Below are positions 25,917 to 34,145 of a DNA stretch of 64,000 nt, one piece after another; the stretch's first letter is position 1, and the number at the start of each line of letters is the position of its first letter. The position numbers were made by a program, and so were the translations under genes. Source of the stretch: Alkalihalobacillus sp047302405 (GTDB lineage: Bacteria; Bacillota; Bacilli; Bacillales; Bacillaceae_D); contig NZ_CP154853.1 of the NCBI RefSeq assembly GCF_047302405.1, positions 4,526,001 through 4,590,000 of the forward strand, read 5' to 3'. The notes beneath the pieces were generated by a model that saw only the letters and a list, made by a program, of their open reading frames with translations, was not told the DNA's origin and did no database searches.

Positions 25917-27221
25917 GTGACAGACGCTTATTACAAAAAATTAGATGAAGAGAAAGTGTTTAAAGATCCCGTCCACCGTTATATTCATGTTAGGGACGAG
26001 CTAATCTGGGAATTAATCGGAACGAGAGAATTTCAACGATTACGGAGGGTTAAGCAGCTAGGAACTACCTATATTACGTTTCATGGAGCCGAACATACAC
26101 GATTTAATCATTCTTTAGGTGTTTATGAAATAACGCGTCGCATTCTTGATGTGTTTGAAGGACGCCCGCATTGGGATGAAAAGGAACGTCTGTTAACACT
26201 AGCCGCTGCTTTATTACATGACATTGGGCATGGGCCATTTTCGCATGCCTTTGAAAAAATATTTGGTACCGATCATGAGGAGTGGACACGTCGGATTATT
26301 TTAGGAGATTCCGAGGTTAATCGTACGTTAAGAAAAGTGGACGATTCTTTTCCGCAAGCTGTCAGTGAAGTGATTGAAAAAACGTATCAAAACAAATTGG
26401 TGACGAGTATTATTTCCAGTCAGATCGATGCCGATCGGATGGACTATTTATTACGAGATGCTTATTATACGGGTGTTAGTTATGGACATTTTGACATGGA
26501 ACGAATTTTACGAGTGATGCGTCCGATGGAAGATCAAGTCGTCATTAAACAAAGTGGAATGCATGCGGTTGAGGATTATATTATGAGTCGCTATCAAATG
26601 TATTGGCAAGTTTATTTTCACCCTGTATCTAGAAGTGCGGAAGTTATTATTAATAAAATTTTTAAACGGGTGAAGGACCTTTATAAACGTGGATATTCGT
26701 TTAAACAGAAGCCGAATCATTTTTATTCTTTTTTTCATGAAAAAGTGAGCTTAGAGGATTATTTACGGTTAGATGAGGCGATAACCCTCTATTATTTTGA
26801 AGTATGGCAGGATGAGGATGATCGCATTTTAAGCGACCTTTGTGTAAGATTTTTAAATAGAAAACTGTTTAAATATGTTGAGTTTAATCCAAATCAATGG
26901 ATGAATGATTGGCCGAAATTGCAGCAGCTGTTTCAACAAGCTGGTATCGACCCAGAGTACTATCTTGTTGTCGATTCATCCTCTGATTTGCCGTATGATT
27001 TTTACCGACCAGGTGAAGAAGGGGAACGTCTGCCGATTCATTTAGTTATGCCAAACGGAAAAATCCGTGAACTTTCACGAGAATCGGATGTAGTTGAAGC
27101 AATTTCGGGTAAAAAGAGAACAGACCATAAATTATATTACCCACTTGACCTTCTAATGAACATGAAGGAACATACAGAAACGAAAAAAGAGATTTTAGAA
27201 ATATTAAACATTCAAATGTAG
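25917..27221 (+). CDS. ywfO: HD-domain phosphohydrolase YwfO
   Basis: A 434-aa HD-superfamily enzyme, the length of B. subtilis YwfO. Metal ligands: H in TRFNHSLGVYE, the HD pair in LLHDIGHGPFSH, and D in SSQIDADRMDYLLRDAYYTGV. The arrangement is that of SAMHD1/dGTPase-like deoxynucleotide triphosphohydrolases. Start is a GTG 6 nt after AAAGGAGGGG; a longer frame from 25875 has no site. Two 123-bp palindromes begin right at its stop codon. Confidence 0.9.
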   Translation: MTDAYYKKLDEEKVFKDPVHRYIHVRDELIWELIGTREFQRLRRVKQLGTTYITFHGAEHTRFNHSLGVYEITRRILDVFEGRPHWDEKERLLTLAAALLHDIGHGPFSHAFEKIFGTDHEEWTRRIILGDSEVNRTLRKVDDSFPQAVSEVIEKTYQNKLVTSIISSQIDADRMDYLLRDAYYTGVSYGHFDMERILRVMRPMEDQVVIKQSGMHAVEDYIMSRYQMYWQVYFHPVSRSAEVIINKIFKRVKDLYKRGYSFKQKPNHFYSFFHEKVSLEDYLRLDEAITLYYFEVWQDEDDRILSDLCVRFLNRKLFKYVEFNPNQWMNDWPKLQQLFQQAGIDPEYYLVVDSSSDLPYDFYRPGEEGERLPIHLVMPNGKIRELSRESDVVEAISGKKRTDHKLYYPLDLLMNMKEHTETKKEILEILNIQM

Positions 27222-27460
27222 CTGCGTCCGTTAGAAGCTCGAGAAAAATCGGTCTGCCTATAAAGTCAAAAATCGACTTTTTAGTCAACCCTGTATTTTT
27301 TCTCGCTTCTGAGCAAACGGACTTCGCTTTTTAATCAATCTAGCTGCGCCTGTTAGAAGCTCGAGAAAAATCGGTTCGTCTTTATGAAGACAAAGAGCGT
27401 CTTCAAAAGCCGCCCCTAATTTTTTCTCGCTTCTGAGCGAACAGGCTCCGCTTTATAGTT
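27222..27460 (+). repeat. Two tandem ~120-bp palindromic elements between ywfO and ywgA
   Basis: Copies begin AGCTGCGTCCGTTAGAAGC at 27221 and AGCTGCGCCTGTTAGAAGC near 27343 and end in CGCTTCTGAGC...GGACTTCGCTTTTT. They are the reverse complement of the 4.1-4.8 kb units, but have the same polarity relative to transcription. Second copy shares the inner GAAGACAAAGAGCGTCTTC with the first locus; the first copy has a different inner stem (AAAGTCAAAAATCGACTTTT). Together they occupy the entire gap up to the ywgA ribosome site. Confidence 0.88.
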
Positions 27461-27475
27461 AAGGAGGTTAATTTT

Positions 27476-27982
27476 TTGTTAGATGATCATGCGAAGGTTC
27501 TGAAGTTTTTTTCGCAAACAGGAGAGGTTGTCGGTCGAAAAAAACTTCAGAAAATCATTTATATTGCCAAAAAAATGGACATCCCTTTTTCTGAGAGATA
27601 CAAATTCCATATGTTTGGGCCCTATTCAGAGGAGCTCTCGTTACGAATGGAAGAATTGAGCAACCTCGGATTTGTCCACGAAATCATGGAAGATAAAGGT
27701 CATTACCAGCAATATCGTTACTCTTTATCAGAGCAAGGTGAAAGTTTTTTAGCTTTAAATCGATTAGAATGGCCAGATTGCCAGCCATTATTTACATCTT
27801 TAAATGAACAAAGCTCACGATTTTTAGAGCTCGTCTCAACGCTGCTGTACTTTGCCGATTTATCAGTTGAAGAAGTAAAAGAGAAAGTCTTTACTTTAAA
27901 AAGGAAACAAAATTATAGCGAAGCCGATATTGAAGCTGGGTTTGAATATATCGAGCAGCTTAAGAAAACAATGTTAAATTAA
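27476..27982 (+). CDS. ywgA: YwgA-family protein
   Basis: 168 aa, close to B. subtilis YwgA. Contains VVGRKKLQKIIYIAKKM, YKFHMFGPYSEEL and YSLSEQGESFL, consistent with a small winged-helix-like protein of unknown function. Start is TTG (27476), with AAGGAGG 9 nt upstream; the resulting MLDDHAKVL aligns with the usual YwgA N-terminus. It follows ywfO directly apart from the palindrome pair. Confidence 0.82.
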   Translation: MLDDHAKVLKFFSQTGEVVGRKKLQKIIYIAKKMDIPFSERYKFHMFGPYSEELSLRMEELSNLGFVHEIMEDKGHYQQYRYSLSEQGESFLALNRLEWPDCQPLFTSLNEQSSRFLELVSTLLYFADLSVEEVKEKVFTLKRKQNYSEADIEAGFEYIEQLKKTMLN

Positions 27983-28013
27983 GTAGAAAAGTTTGCTGAA
28001 TAGAATTAAAGAT

Positions 28014-28054
28014 AAAAGCCAATTCCTGTTTGAGCATCGGGAATTGGCTTTTTC
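28014..28054 (+). terminator. Terminator after ywgA
   Basis: AAAGCCAATTCCTG pairs with TCGGGAATTGGCTTT around TTTGAGCA, followed by TTC. Fourteen-bp stem. Confidence 0.88.
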
Positions 28055-28067
28055 TCGATTTCAGCTT

Positions 28068-28200
28068 TTAACGCTTATCAAGCTTCGCTGAAATGGTGTT
28101 GCCCAAAAACTGTACGCTCTGTACGAGAATAATTAAAAGTAAGACGGTAAATATCATTACATCGGTTTGGAAACGATCTTTGACGAAAAAGAATGACGTT
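28068..28200 (-). pseudogene. Remnant of an ABC transporter permease, MetI-like C-terminus
   Basis: On the minus strand a frame ends at TAA (28068-28070) and reads DRFQTDVMIFTVLLLIILV, then QSVQFLGNTISAKLDKR. This is the pattern of the last transmembrane helix and tail of MetI-type (methionine/organosulfur) ABC permeases. Upstream of it the similarity fades (SFFFVK in place of the glycine-rich loop) and a stop follows about 200 bp in, with no start, ATP-binding protein or solute-binding protein nearby. I read it as a decayed fragment. Confidence 0.6.
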
Positions 28201-28353
28201 TTTACACTTAGTGAGAGGGCATAGTCTTCGGTAATGTAAGCAACAAAAGAGTCCCGTTCCCTTAGTAAATTAGTCTTTCATAGCATTAGTTTAACTATGA
28301 CCATAATAGTCACCGCAGTCATCATTGGTACATATACTAAAATAAATTCATAC
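28201..28353. other. Non-coding gap with decayed sequence
   Basis: Continuation of the decayed minus-strand frame (stop near 28290) with hydrophobic MMTAVTIMVIVKLML beyond it, perhaps another piece of the lost permease. Nothing else recognised. Confidence 0.35.
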
Positions 28354-28382
28354 TTGACCGTTCGGAATTATCAGATTAAGAT
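28354..28382 (+). promoter_or_regulatory. Candidate sigma-A promoter of the monooxygenase operon
   Basis: TTGACC (28354-28359), 17-bp spacer, TAAGAT (28377-28382). It would give a leader of about 125 nt that contains the hairpin at 28446. Confidence 0.5.
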
Positions 28383-28445
28383 GTTCTTAAATTATTTTCT
28401 GTGTCAGATGTTTCGAAAATTAAATAGCTTATCGGACGACCGAGA

Positions 28446-28490
28446 GCCCTTGATTCAAGTAATGTATTTCTTTACTTATCAAGGGCCTTT
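28446..28490 (+). terminator. Leader hairpin, possible attenuator
   Basis: GCCCTTGAT (28446-28454) and ATCAAGGGC (28479-28487) are perfect 9-bp arms; AAGTAAT/TTACTT extend the stem inward. It is followed by CTTTCTGTTTATT, a broken T-run. It lies 24 bp before the start of the first HpaB-like gene, so it could block or regulate transcription into the operon. Confidence 0.55.
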
Positions 28491-28513
28491 CTGTTTATTA
28501 GGAGGGGTTAGGG

Positions 28514-29965
28514 TTGGATGTAAAGGAGAAAAATCGTTATTTAAAGTCATTAAAAGATGGACGGAATGTTTGGTTAAATGGCGAACGCATTCCGGATATA
28601 ACAGAGCATCAAGATTTTAAAGGTGTGTTGACTACAATTGCTAAGTTGACTGAAATGTTGGATAAACCGAATGAGCAAAAATTTCTTGGATTTAAAAGTC
28701 CAAAAACGAATGAGTATGTGCATAAAGCCTTTTTGATTCCAAGTAGTTATGAAGATTTATTAGAACGGCGGAATGCTTTTGCCCATTGGTCACAAAAGAC
28801 GTTTGGAGTCATGAGCCGATTATCAGATTATGCCAACAGTTTAATAACGGGGTATTTTATTGACCGAAAAGAATTTACTGAATATGACCCTACTTTTGAA
28901 GAGAAAATCACGAGCTTTTACGAGCAAGCAAGAGATGAACGGAGAATTGTCACAACCGCGATATTAGACCCGCAAATCGATCGTTCAAAGTCTTCAGAAG
29001 CATTAGGCGAAGACGGATTGTTACGAGTAATTGGTGAAACCGAAAAAGGGGTGATTGTCCGTGGGGCCAAAATGATTGCCACTGCGGCCCCTTATGCCCA
29101 TGATGTCCTAGTGATGCCTCACCAAAAGCTACCTGAGGAAAAATCCGATTATGCCAATATGTTTATCATTCCATTGAATTTACCTGGTTTACAAATGGTT
29201 TGCCGTGAATCTTTTTCGTCCTTGGACCAAGAAAAACATAGACTAAGTGCCCAGTTTGATGAAATGGATTCTGTCCTCATTTTTGATGATGTGTGTATTC
29301 CTTGGGAGCGGGTTTTGATTCGAGGTTCGGTAGAAGGTGCTTTTCAAGCCCAGAAACATCAGCAGCTCAATCGCCTTGCCCATCACCAGACTGTCGTTCG
29401 TTTATTAACGAAGCTGCAATTTGTCACAGGTGTGGCAACAGCTATAGCCCAATCGATTGGGGCCGAGCATTTCCTTCATGTCCAAGAAAAGTTAGGAGAG
29501 CTGTATATACAAGTCGCAAGTATTGAAGCGCTGTTGATTCGTTCAGAAACAGAAGGAGCGCTTAATGAAAAAGGTGTCTATATGCCAGAGTCCGTTTCGT
29601 TGCAAGTAGCGAGAAACCTTGGAACCAAATATTATCCGCGAGCGATTGAAGTATTAAAGGAAATAGGGGCAGGTGGTTTTATTCAGCTACCGTCTGCAAC
29701 GATTAAACCAAATGATGAGCTTTATCCTTTATTTGAAAAATACTACCGCGGGGCAAAAGTTGATGCTGAAACGAAAACGGCCTTATTTCAATTAGGATGG
29801 GAATTAATCGGTAGTACTCTCGGTTCAAGGCATGACTTATATGAACGCTTTTATACAGGCGATCCGATTCGTACATTTGCTCTCTTATACGATACGTATG
29901 AAAAAGGACCATTCAAACAGAAGCTCGCCTATTTTTGGAATGAAATTGCCGAAAAGGAGGATTAA
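28514..29965 (+). CDS. HpaB-like flavin-dependent monooxygenase 1
   Basis: A 483-aa member of the 4-hydroxyphenylacetate 3-hydroxylase (HpaB) family, acyl-CoA dehydrogenase fold, which uses FADH2 from a separate reductase. Family signs: RNVWLNGERI near the N-terminus, SRLSDYANS (Arg102, Tyr106, corresponding to the RSPDY motif), DPQIDRSK, GAKMIATAAPYAHDVLV, and FDDVCIPWERVLI. The histidine usual in the THAI segment is Thr148 (TTAI), so the substrate or chemistry probably differs from HpaB. Start is TTG, 6 nt after GGAGGGG. First gene of a four-gene operon; the next gene is a paralogue. Confidence 0.85.
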   Translation: MDVKEKNRYLKSLKDGRNVWLNGERIPDITEHQDFKGVLTTIAKLTEMLDKPNEQKFLGFKSPKTNEYVHKAFLIPSSYEDLLERRNAFAHWSQKTFGVMSRLSDYANSLITGYFIDRKEFTEYDPTFEEKITSFYEQARDERRIVTTAILDPQIDRSKSSEALGEDGLLRVIGETEKGVIVRGAKMIATAAPYAHDVLVMPHQKLPEEKSDYANMFIIPLNLPGLQMVCRESFSSLDQEKHRLSAQFDEMDSVLIFDDVCIPWERVLIRGSVEGAFQAQKHQQLNRLAHHQTVVRLLTKLQFVTGVATAIAQSIGAEHFLHVQEKLGELYIQVASIEALLIRSETEGALNEKGVYMPESVSLQVARNLGTKYYPRAIEVLKEIGAGGFIQLPSATIKPNDELYPLFEKYYRGAKVDAETKTALFQLGWELIGSTLGSRHDLYERFYTGDPIRTFALLYDTYEKGPFKQKLAYFWNEIAEKED

Positions 29966-29968
29966 TTG

Positions 29969-31402
29969 ATGAGTAAACATTCTTATATTGAAAGAGTAAA
30001 AAAGCCGCGTAATGTATGGCTAAACGGAGAGCTTGTCGATGATTTAAGCGAGCATCCCGATTTTAAAGGAACGGTACAGACGATTGTAACTTTATTAGAA
30101 AAACAAACGAATCCACAGACAAAAGAAATCCTTACGTATCAAACGGAAACTGGAGAAGCAGCCCATTTATCTTTTTTAGTTCCTAAAGATTCAGAGGATT
30201 TAGCACTAAAAAGAAAAGCCTATCAATATTGGGCCGATGAAACATTTGGAGTGATGAGTCGACTATCGGAATATACGCGGTCGTTAATTACGGGCTGGTA
30301 TGCGAATCGTTTCGCTTATGAAAAAAAACATCCTGGTTTTGCAGGGAAGATTGCTCGTTATTACAAACAATCACGTGACAATGATTGGTTATCAACGGTT
30401 GCGGGTCATGATCCGCAAAAGGATCGTTTTGAAAAAAACGCCAATACACAGTCGAATCTATTGCATATTGTAAAAAAGAATCACGAAGGCATTTTTGTAA
30501 AGGGAGCCAAAATGATTGCGACCGCAGCTCCATATGTGGATGAAATTTTAATTAATTCGTATCACAAAATTCCAGAACACGAAAGGGAATATGCGAATGT
30601 CTTTTTTGTTCCGGTAACCGCGAAAGGTTTGCATATTATTTGCAGGGAATCATTTGCGGATAAACGTCTCGATGATCATCCTTTAAGTGCCCGTTTTGAT
30701 GAAATGGATGCCGTCTTAATTTTTGATAATGTTTTTATACCGTGGGAGAGAGTGTTAGTTTGTGAGGATGCTGATTTTTCTTGGGAGCTACGAAATGATA
30801 TAGCCTCTGCTTTATTAAGTCAGCACCAAACCGTCGTTCGTTTAATTAGCAAGTTAGAAAGTGTAGCCGCGATTGGGAATGAATTAGCGGAAACAGCAGG
30901 TGCGACACAGTTTCTACATGTGAAAGAAAAGCTTGCCGAATTATTGATTCAAGTAGAGACGATTAAAGCGTTACTTGTTGCCTCTGAAACGAAATCACAA
31001 TTATATAAAGGAATTTTGCTACCAAATAAGGAATTCCTTGCGACGGCTCGAAATTTAGGCACGAAGTATTATCCAAGAGCTCTAGAAATCTTGCAACAAA
31101 TTGGAGCTGGAGGCTTATTGCAAACGCCATCAACTTTGGCTGAGTTTGACGGAGCAATAGCTGAATTATTGCAGGAACCTTTTCGAGGTAGTACTACGAC
31201 TGCTAAAGAGAGAACAAAATTAATCAAACTTGCATGGGATCTCATTGGTAGTCCGCTTGCTGCTAGACACGAATTATATGAACGATTTTATTCAGGAGAC
31301 CCTGTTCGAACATTTGCGGCTCAATATAAAATGTCTGAAAACAAACAAAAGTTGATTGATTTTGCTTATGATGCGATCCAATTAGGAGGAGAAAAGAAAT
31401 GA
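29969..31402 (+). CDS. HpaB-like flavin-dependent monooxygenase 2
   Basis: A 477-aa paralogue of the preceding gene: RNVWLNGELV, SRLSEYTRS (Arg98, Tyr102), HDPQKDRF, GAKMIATAAPYVDEILI and FDNVFIPWERVLV occupy the same places. The active-site histidine position is Val144. Three bases separate it from the first gene's stop, with AAAGGAGG overlapping the end of that gene. Two tandem copies could form a hetero-oligomer or act on successive substrates (inference). No HpaC-type flavin reductase is encoded in the cluster. Confidence 0.85.
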   Translation: MSKHSYIERVKKPRNVWLNGELVDDLSEHPDFKGTVQTIVTLLEKQTNPQTKEILTYQTETGEAAHLSFLVPKDSEDLALKRKAYQYWADETFGVMSRLSEYTRSLITGWYANRFAYEKKHPGFAGKIARYYKQSRDNDWLSTVAGHDPQKDRFEKNANTQSNLLHIVKKNHEGIFVKGAKMIATAAPYVDEILINSYHKIPEHEREYANVFFVPVTAKGLHIICRESFADKRLDDHPLSARFDEMDAVLIFDNVFIPWERVLVCEDADFSWELRNDIASALLSQHQTVVRLISKLESVAAIGNELAETAGATQFLHVKEKLAELLIQVETIKALLVASETKSQLYKGILLPNKEFLATARNLGTKYYPRALEILQQIGAGGLLQTPSTLAEFDGAIAELLQEPFRGSTTTAKERTKLIKLAWDLIGSPLAARHELYERFYSGDPVRTFAAQYKMSENKQKLIDFAYDAIQLGGEKK

Positions 31403-32478
31403 GTTTACATTTTCATTGGTTTGTACCGACGAATGGTGATGGGGAGTTTTTAGGCTTAAAAGAACCAGAACGAAAACCGACATTATCCTATATCACACAA
31501 GTAGCTCAAGCAGCGGAAAAGGCTGGTTTTGAAGGGATTTTAATACCAACTGGAACGCCTTATTTGGATTCATGGCTTGTTGGTTCAGCCATTATTCATC
31601 ATACGGAAAAAATTAAGCCACTCGTCGCTTTTCGACCTGGATTTGTTTCACCGACAGTCGCAGCAAAAATGGCGTCAACCTTTGATAAGTTCTCAAATGG
31701 GCGACTATTAGTTAACATCGTCACAGGAGGCTCTTTAAAGGAGCTTGGTCAAGATGGCGACTTTTTGGAGCATGATAAACGCTACGTGCGGACAGGCGAA
31801 TTTTTAGAAGTGATTCAAAAAGCGTGGCAAGAAGATACATTTGACCATGAGGGTGGATTTTTTCAAATAAAAGAAGGACATTTAATTCCAAAAAATCATC
31901 AAGACCGACATGTTCCGATTTATTTTGGTGGGGCTTCAGAAGCGGCAAAAGCTATTGCTGCTAAGTATGCCGATGTTTATTTGCAATGGGGAGAGCCAGT
32001 CGAACAAATTAAGCAACAAATAGACGAAGTTAAACAGAAAGCTTCTATTTTAGGAAGAGAGCTTCAATATGGAATCCGCATCCATGTTGTCGTCCGCGAA
32101 ACAGAAGAAGAAGCTTGGCAAGCAGCTAAGCGAATCATAAGCAAAATAGAGACGAATAAACAAAAAAAGATCAATCATTATTATGAAACGACCGATTCTG
32201 TTGCCCAAAAAAGAATGAATGAAATGACTCAAAAAAATGAAAAATTTGGAAAGTACGGCTGGTCCGGCATCGGCAAAATCAGAAAAGGAGCGGGTACCGC
32301 ACTTGTGGGGACAGCCGAGCAAGTAAAAGAAGCGATCCAAGACCATGCCAATATCGGGGTCACTCATTTTATTTTATCTGGATTTCCTCATTTAGAAGAA
32401 GCAAAGAGATTTGGCGATGAAGTATTGCCCCTTTTTAGCCAGCCCAATTCTGAATGGGCCAAAGAAGAGAGAGGTTAA
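31399..32478 (+). CDS. SsuD-like FMNH2-dependent sulfonate monooxygenase
   Basis: A 359-aa luciferase-like (LLM) monooxygenase. HFHWFVPTNGDGEFLG at the start, then GILIPTGTPYLDSWLV, RPGFVSPTVAAKM, GRLLVNIVTGG, HDKRYVRTGEFL, PIYFGGASEAA, DVYLQWGEP and GAGTALVGT follow the alkanesulfonate monooxygenase SsuD order. SsuD cleaves C-S bonds of alkanesulfonates to release sulfite. Overlaps the preceding stop by four bases (ATGA). Substrate not certain; it could be another sulfonate or sulfinate. Confidence 0.85.
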   Translation: MSLHFHWFVPTNGDGEFLGLKEPERKPTLSYITQVAQAAEKAGFEGILIPTGTPYLDSWLVGSAIIHHTEKIKPLVAFRPGFVSPTVAAKMASTFDKFSNGRLLVNIVTGGSLKELGQDGDFLEHDKRYVRTGEFLEVIQKAWQEDTFDHEGGFFQIKEGHLIPKNHQDRHVPIYFGGASEAAKAIAAKYADVYLQWGEPVEQIKQQIDEVKQKASILGRELQYGIRIHVVVRETEEEAWQAAKRIISKIETNKQKKINHYYETTDSVAQKRMNEMTQKNEKFGKYGWSGIGKIRKGAGTALVGTAEQVKEAIQDHANIGVTHFILSGFPHLEEAKRFGDEVLPLFSQPNSEWAKEERG

Positions 32479-32479
32479 A

Positions 32480-33541
32480 ATGAAATATGTCATCTGGGGA
32501 GCGAATTTATCTGGCGGTTTCCTGCGGGCCAACGTCGAACAAACGAAAGAGGGAAGTGTAGCTTATAATCGGAAACTCGTGCAATTGGCAGAACAATACG
32601 GTGTCGATTCTGTTCTTTTTGCGACACGATATGTTGGGGCGATTGGAGGTAGTGCGACCGATAGTGGTCAACTAGACCCATTAACATTAATAAGTGCTAT
32701 AGCACATGAAACAAAAAAAATTCGCTTCATCGCAGCTGTTTTGCCAGGCTTTCTTCATCCGGCGACCTTGGCTAAAATAGGCACTACCATTGATATTATT
32801 TCGAATGGGCGATTTCACATTAACTTAGTGAGTGGTTGGTTTAAAGAAGAGCAAGAAATGTTTGGGATTGAATGGATTAAACATGAAGATCGCTATAAGC
32901 GTTCAACTGAATATTTAGAGGTGTTGAAAGGGTTATGGACAGAGGAGTCATTTTCATATGAGGGTGATTTTTATCAATTAAAAGAAGCGGTCTTAACCCC
33001 AAAACCCATTCAAAAGCCGTATCCGAGCATTTATCAAGGGGGTAATTCGAAAGATTCTCAAGAAATGGCGGCTAAACTTTCGGATGTTTATTTTATGAAT
33101 GGAGCTCCAGCTGAAGAATTAAAGGAGCAAATGCAAAAAGTGAGTGCAGAGGCAAAGAAGTACGGAAGAAAGCTGCAATTTGCTGTAAACGCCTTTGTGA
33201 TTGCCCGTGATACGGATGAAGAAGCGATAAAAGAACACGAGTACATTGTCGCACATGCCGATGATCGAGCAATTGCTCAAGTCAAAGCAAGGACGGAAAC
33301 AAAAGGAATGTGGAAAAACGCCAAGAATATCAGTGATTTTGTCGCCAATAACGAAGGCTTCCGCACCGGTTTAATTGGCAGCTATTTAACCGTTGCCGAA
33401 AAAATAAAAGAGCTAGAAGCTATAGGCGTTGATCAAATTTTATTAACCTTCCGCAAGCCGCTTGAGGAATTGCCATTATTTTTCCGCGAAGTGAAGCCGT
33501 TGGTTGAGGAAGAAGAGAACGGGGCATTGAATATAGACTGA
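32480..33541 (+). CDS. SfnG-like dimethylsulfone-type monooxygenase (LLM class)
   Basis: A 353-aa luciferase-like monooxygenase. WGANLSGGFLRANVEQTKEG at the start, ATRYVGAIGG, FIAAVLPGFLHPATLAKIG, GRFHINLVSGWFKEEQEMFG, HEDRYKRSTEYL, YQGGNSKDSQEMAAKLSDVYFMNG and NNEGFRTGLIGSYLTVAEKI match the SfnG branch, which oxidises dimethylsulfone to methanesulfinate with FMNH2. With the SsuD-like gene this points to stepwise release of sulfur from organosulfur compounds. Start at 32480 after GAGAGG; a longer frame overlapping the previous gene is rejected. Last gene of the operon; a repeat cluster follows rather than an obvious terminator. Confidence 0.83.
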   Translation: MKYVIWGANLSGGFLRANVEQTKEGSVAYNRKLVQLAEQYGVDSVLFATRYVGAIGGSATDSGQLDPLTLISAIAHETKKIRFIAAVLPGFLHPATLAKIGTTIDIISNGRFHINLVSGWFKEEQEMFGIEWIKHEDRYKRSTEYLEVLKGLWTEESFSYEGDFYQLKEAVLTPKPIQKPYPSIYQGGNSKDSQEMAAKLSDVYFMNGAPAEELKEQMQKVSAEAKKYGRKLQFAVNAFVIARDTDEEAIKEHEYIVAHADDRAIAQVKARTETKGMWKNAKNISDFVANNEGFRTGLIGSYLTVAEKIKELEAIGVDQILLTFRKPLEELPLFFREVKPLVEEEENGALNID

Positions 33542-33559
33542 ATTTGATGATGGATGTAG

Positions 33560-33715
33560 GTTGTGAGGACGTGGATTAGGTGGTTTAGGAGTGAGTAGAA
33601 TTGAGATAGGTAATGAAATTTTGTGTAGATGACGATTAAGGTGCGAATAATCGGGAATAGGTAATGAAAAAGCCGAGCAGTTGAAATTAAGGTACGAATA
33701 AGAGAGCAGATCGTA
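33560..33715 (+). repeat. 51-bp TAATGAAA repeat cluster (convergent gap)
   Basis: Units at 33611 and 33662 (step 51 bp) with partial flanks; core GGTAATGAAAAAGCC...GAAATTAAGGTACGAATAA. Lies between the SfnG-like gene and the convergent tautomerase gene. Confidence 0.82.
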
Positions 33716-33729
33716 GCCTTTCCCTAGAA

Positions 33730-33768
33730 AAAAAGTCCGTAAGGCTCACCAATAACCTTACAGACTGC
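33730..33768 (-). terminator. Terminator after the tautomerase gene
   Basis: AGTCCGTAAGG (33734-33744) and CCTTACAGACT (33756-33766) pair with one mismatch; on the minus strand the stem runs into TTTTTTT. It may also slow plus-strand transcription from the monooxygenase operon. Confidence 0.85.
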
Positions 33769-33817
33769 TTTAACTCATTTTATTCAATTTCAAATCATAG
33801 AGACAAAGGGTTTTGGC

Positions 33818-34003
33818 TTAAAGTTCACTTGCTCGTTTGCCTGCTACAGCAAAGTTCGTCTTCTTCATTTCCTCAATAACGATGGAAACTCTTTCTGCTG
33901 GAGCTCCAATGGACTCTGAAACAGCGGCTGTTACTTTTTCAACTAACACTTGCTTTTGTTCGTCTGTACGACCTTCAAGCATTTGAACGGTAACGATTGG
34001 CAT
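33818..34003 (-). CDS. ywhB: 4-oxalocrotonate tautomerase family protein (YwhB)
   Basis: 61 aa beginning MPIVTVQMLEGRTDEQKQ, giving the N-terminal catalytic proline after Met removal; the Arg in GRTDEQK and the later GAPAERVSIVIEEMKKTNFAVAGK follow the family. 4-OT homologues tautomerise enols; the physiological substrate of YwhB is unknown. The true ATG at 34003 follows AAAGGAGGAG; a longer reading from 34063 would remove the N-terminal proline. Confidence 0.93.
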   Translation of the reverse strand: MPIVTVQMLEGRTDEQKQVLVEKVTAAVSESIGAPAERVSIVIEEMKKTNFAVAGKRASEL

Positions 34004-34145
34004 TTTTATTCTCCTCCTTTTCCAAATGACAAACCTTTTTCCACGTGAACTTGTATTGTTCATGAGCTAAATATAGTTCGGTGGCTGGTTGTTTCTTTTA
34101 GTATACCAAGAAATGTTCCTAGTTGTCTTAGGGAAGAAACGCTCT

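Noticed and set aside
27222..27460. Palindromes as an insertion sequence
   Set aside because: Elements of about 120 bp without coding capacity; no transposase or clear target duplication in the window.
28201..28513. S-box (SAM) riboswitch ahead of the monooxygenase operon
   Set aside because: The conserved S-box words and kink-turn pattern are not present; only a simple hairpin is seen.
28297..28620. 107-codon plus-strand frame overlapping the first HpaB-like gene
   Set aside because: It starts in the decayed permease region and overlaps the coding start of the monooxygenase in another frame.
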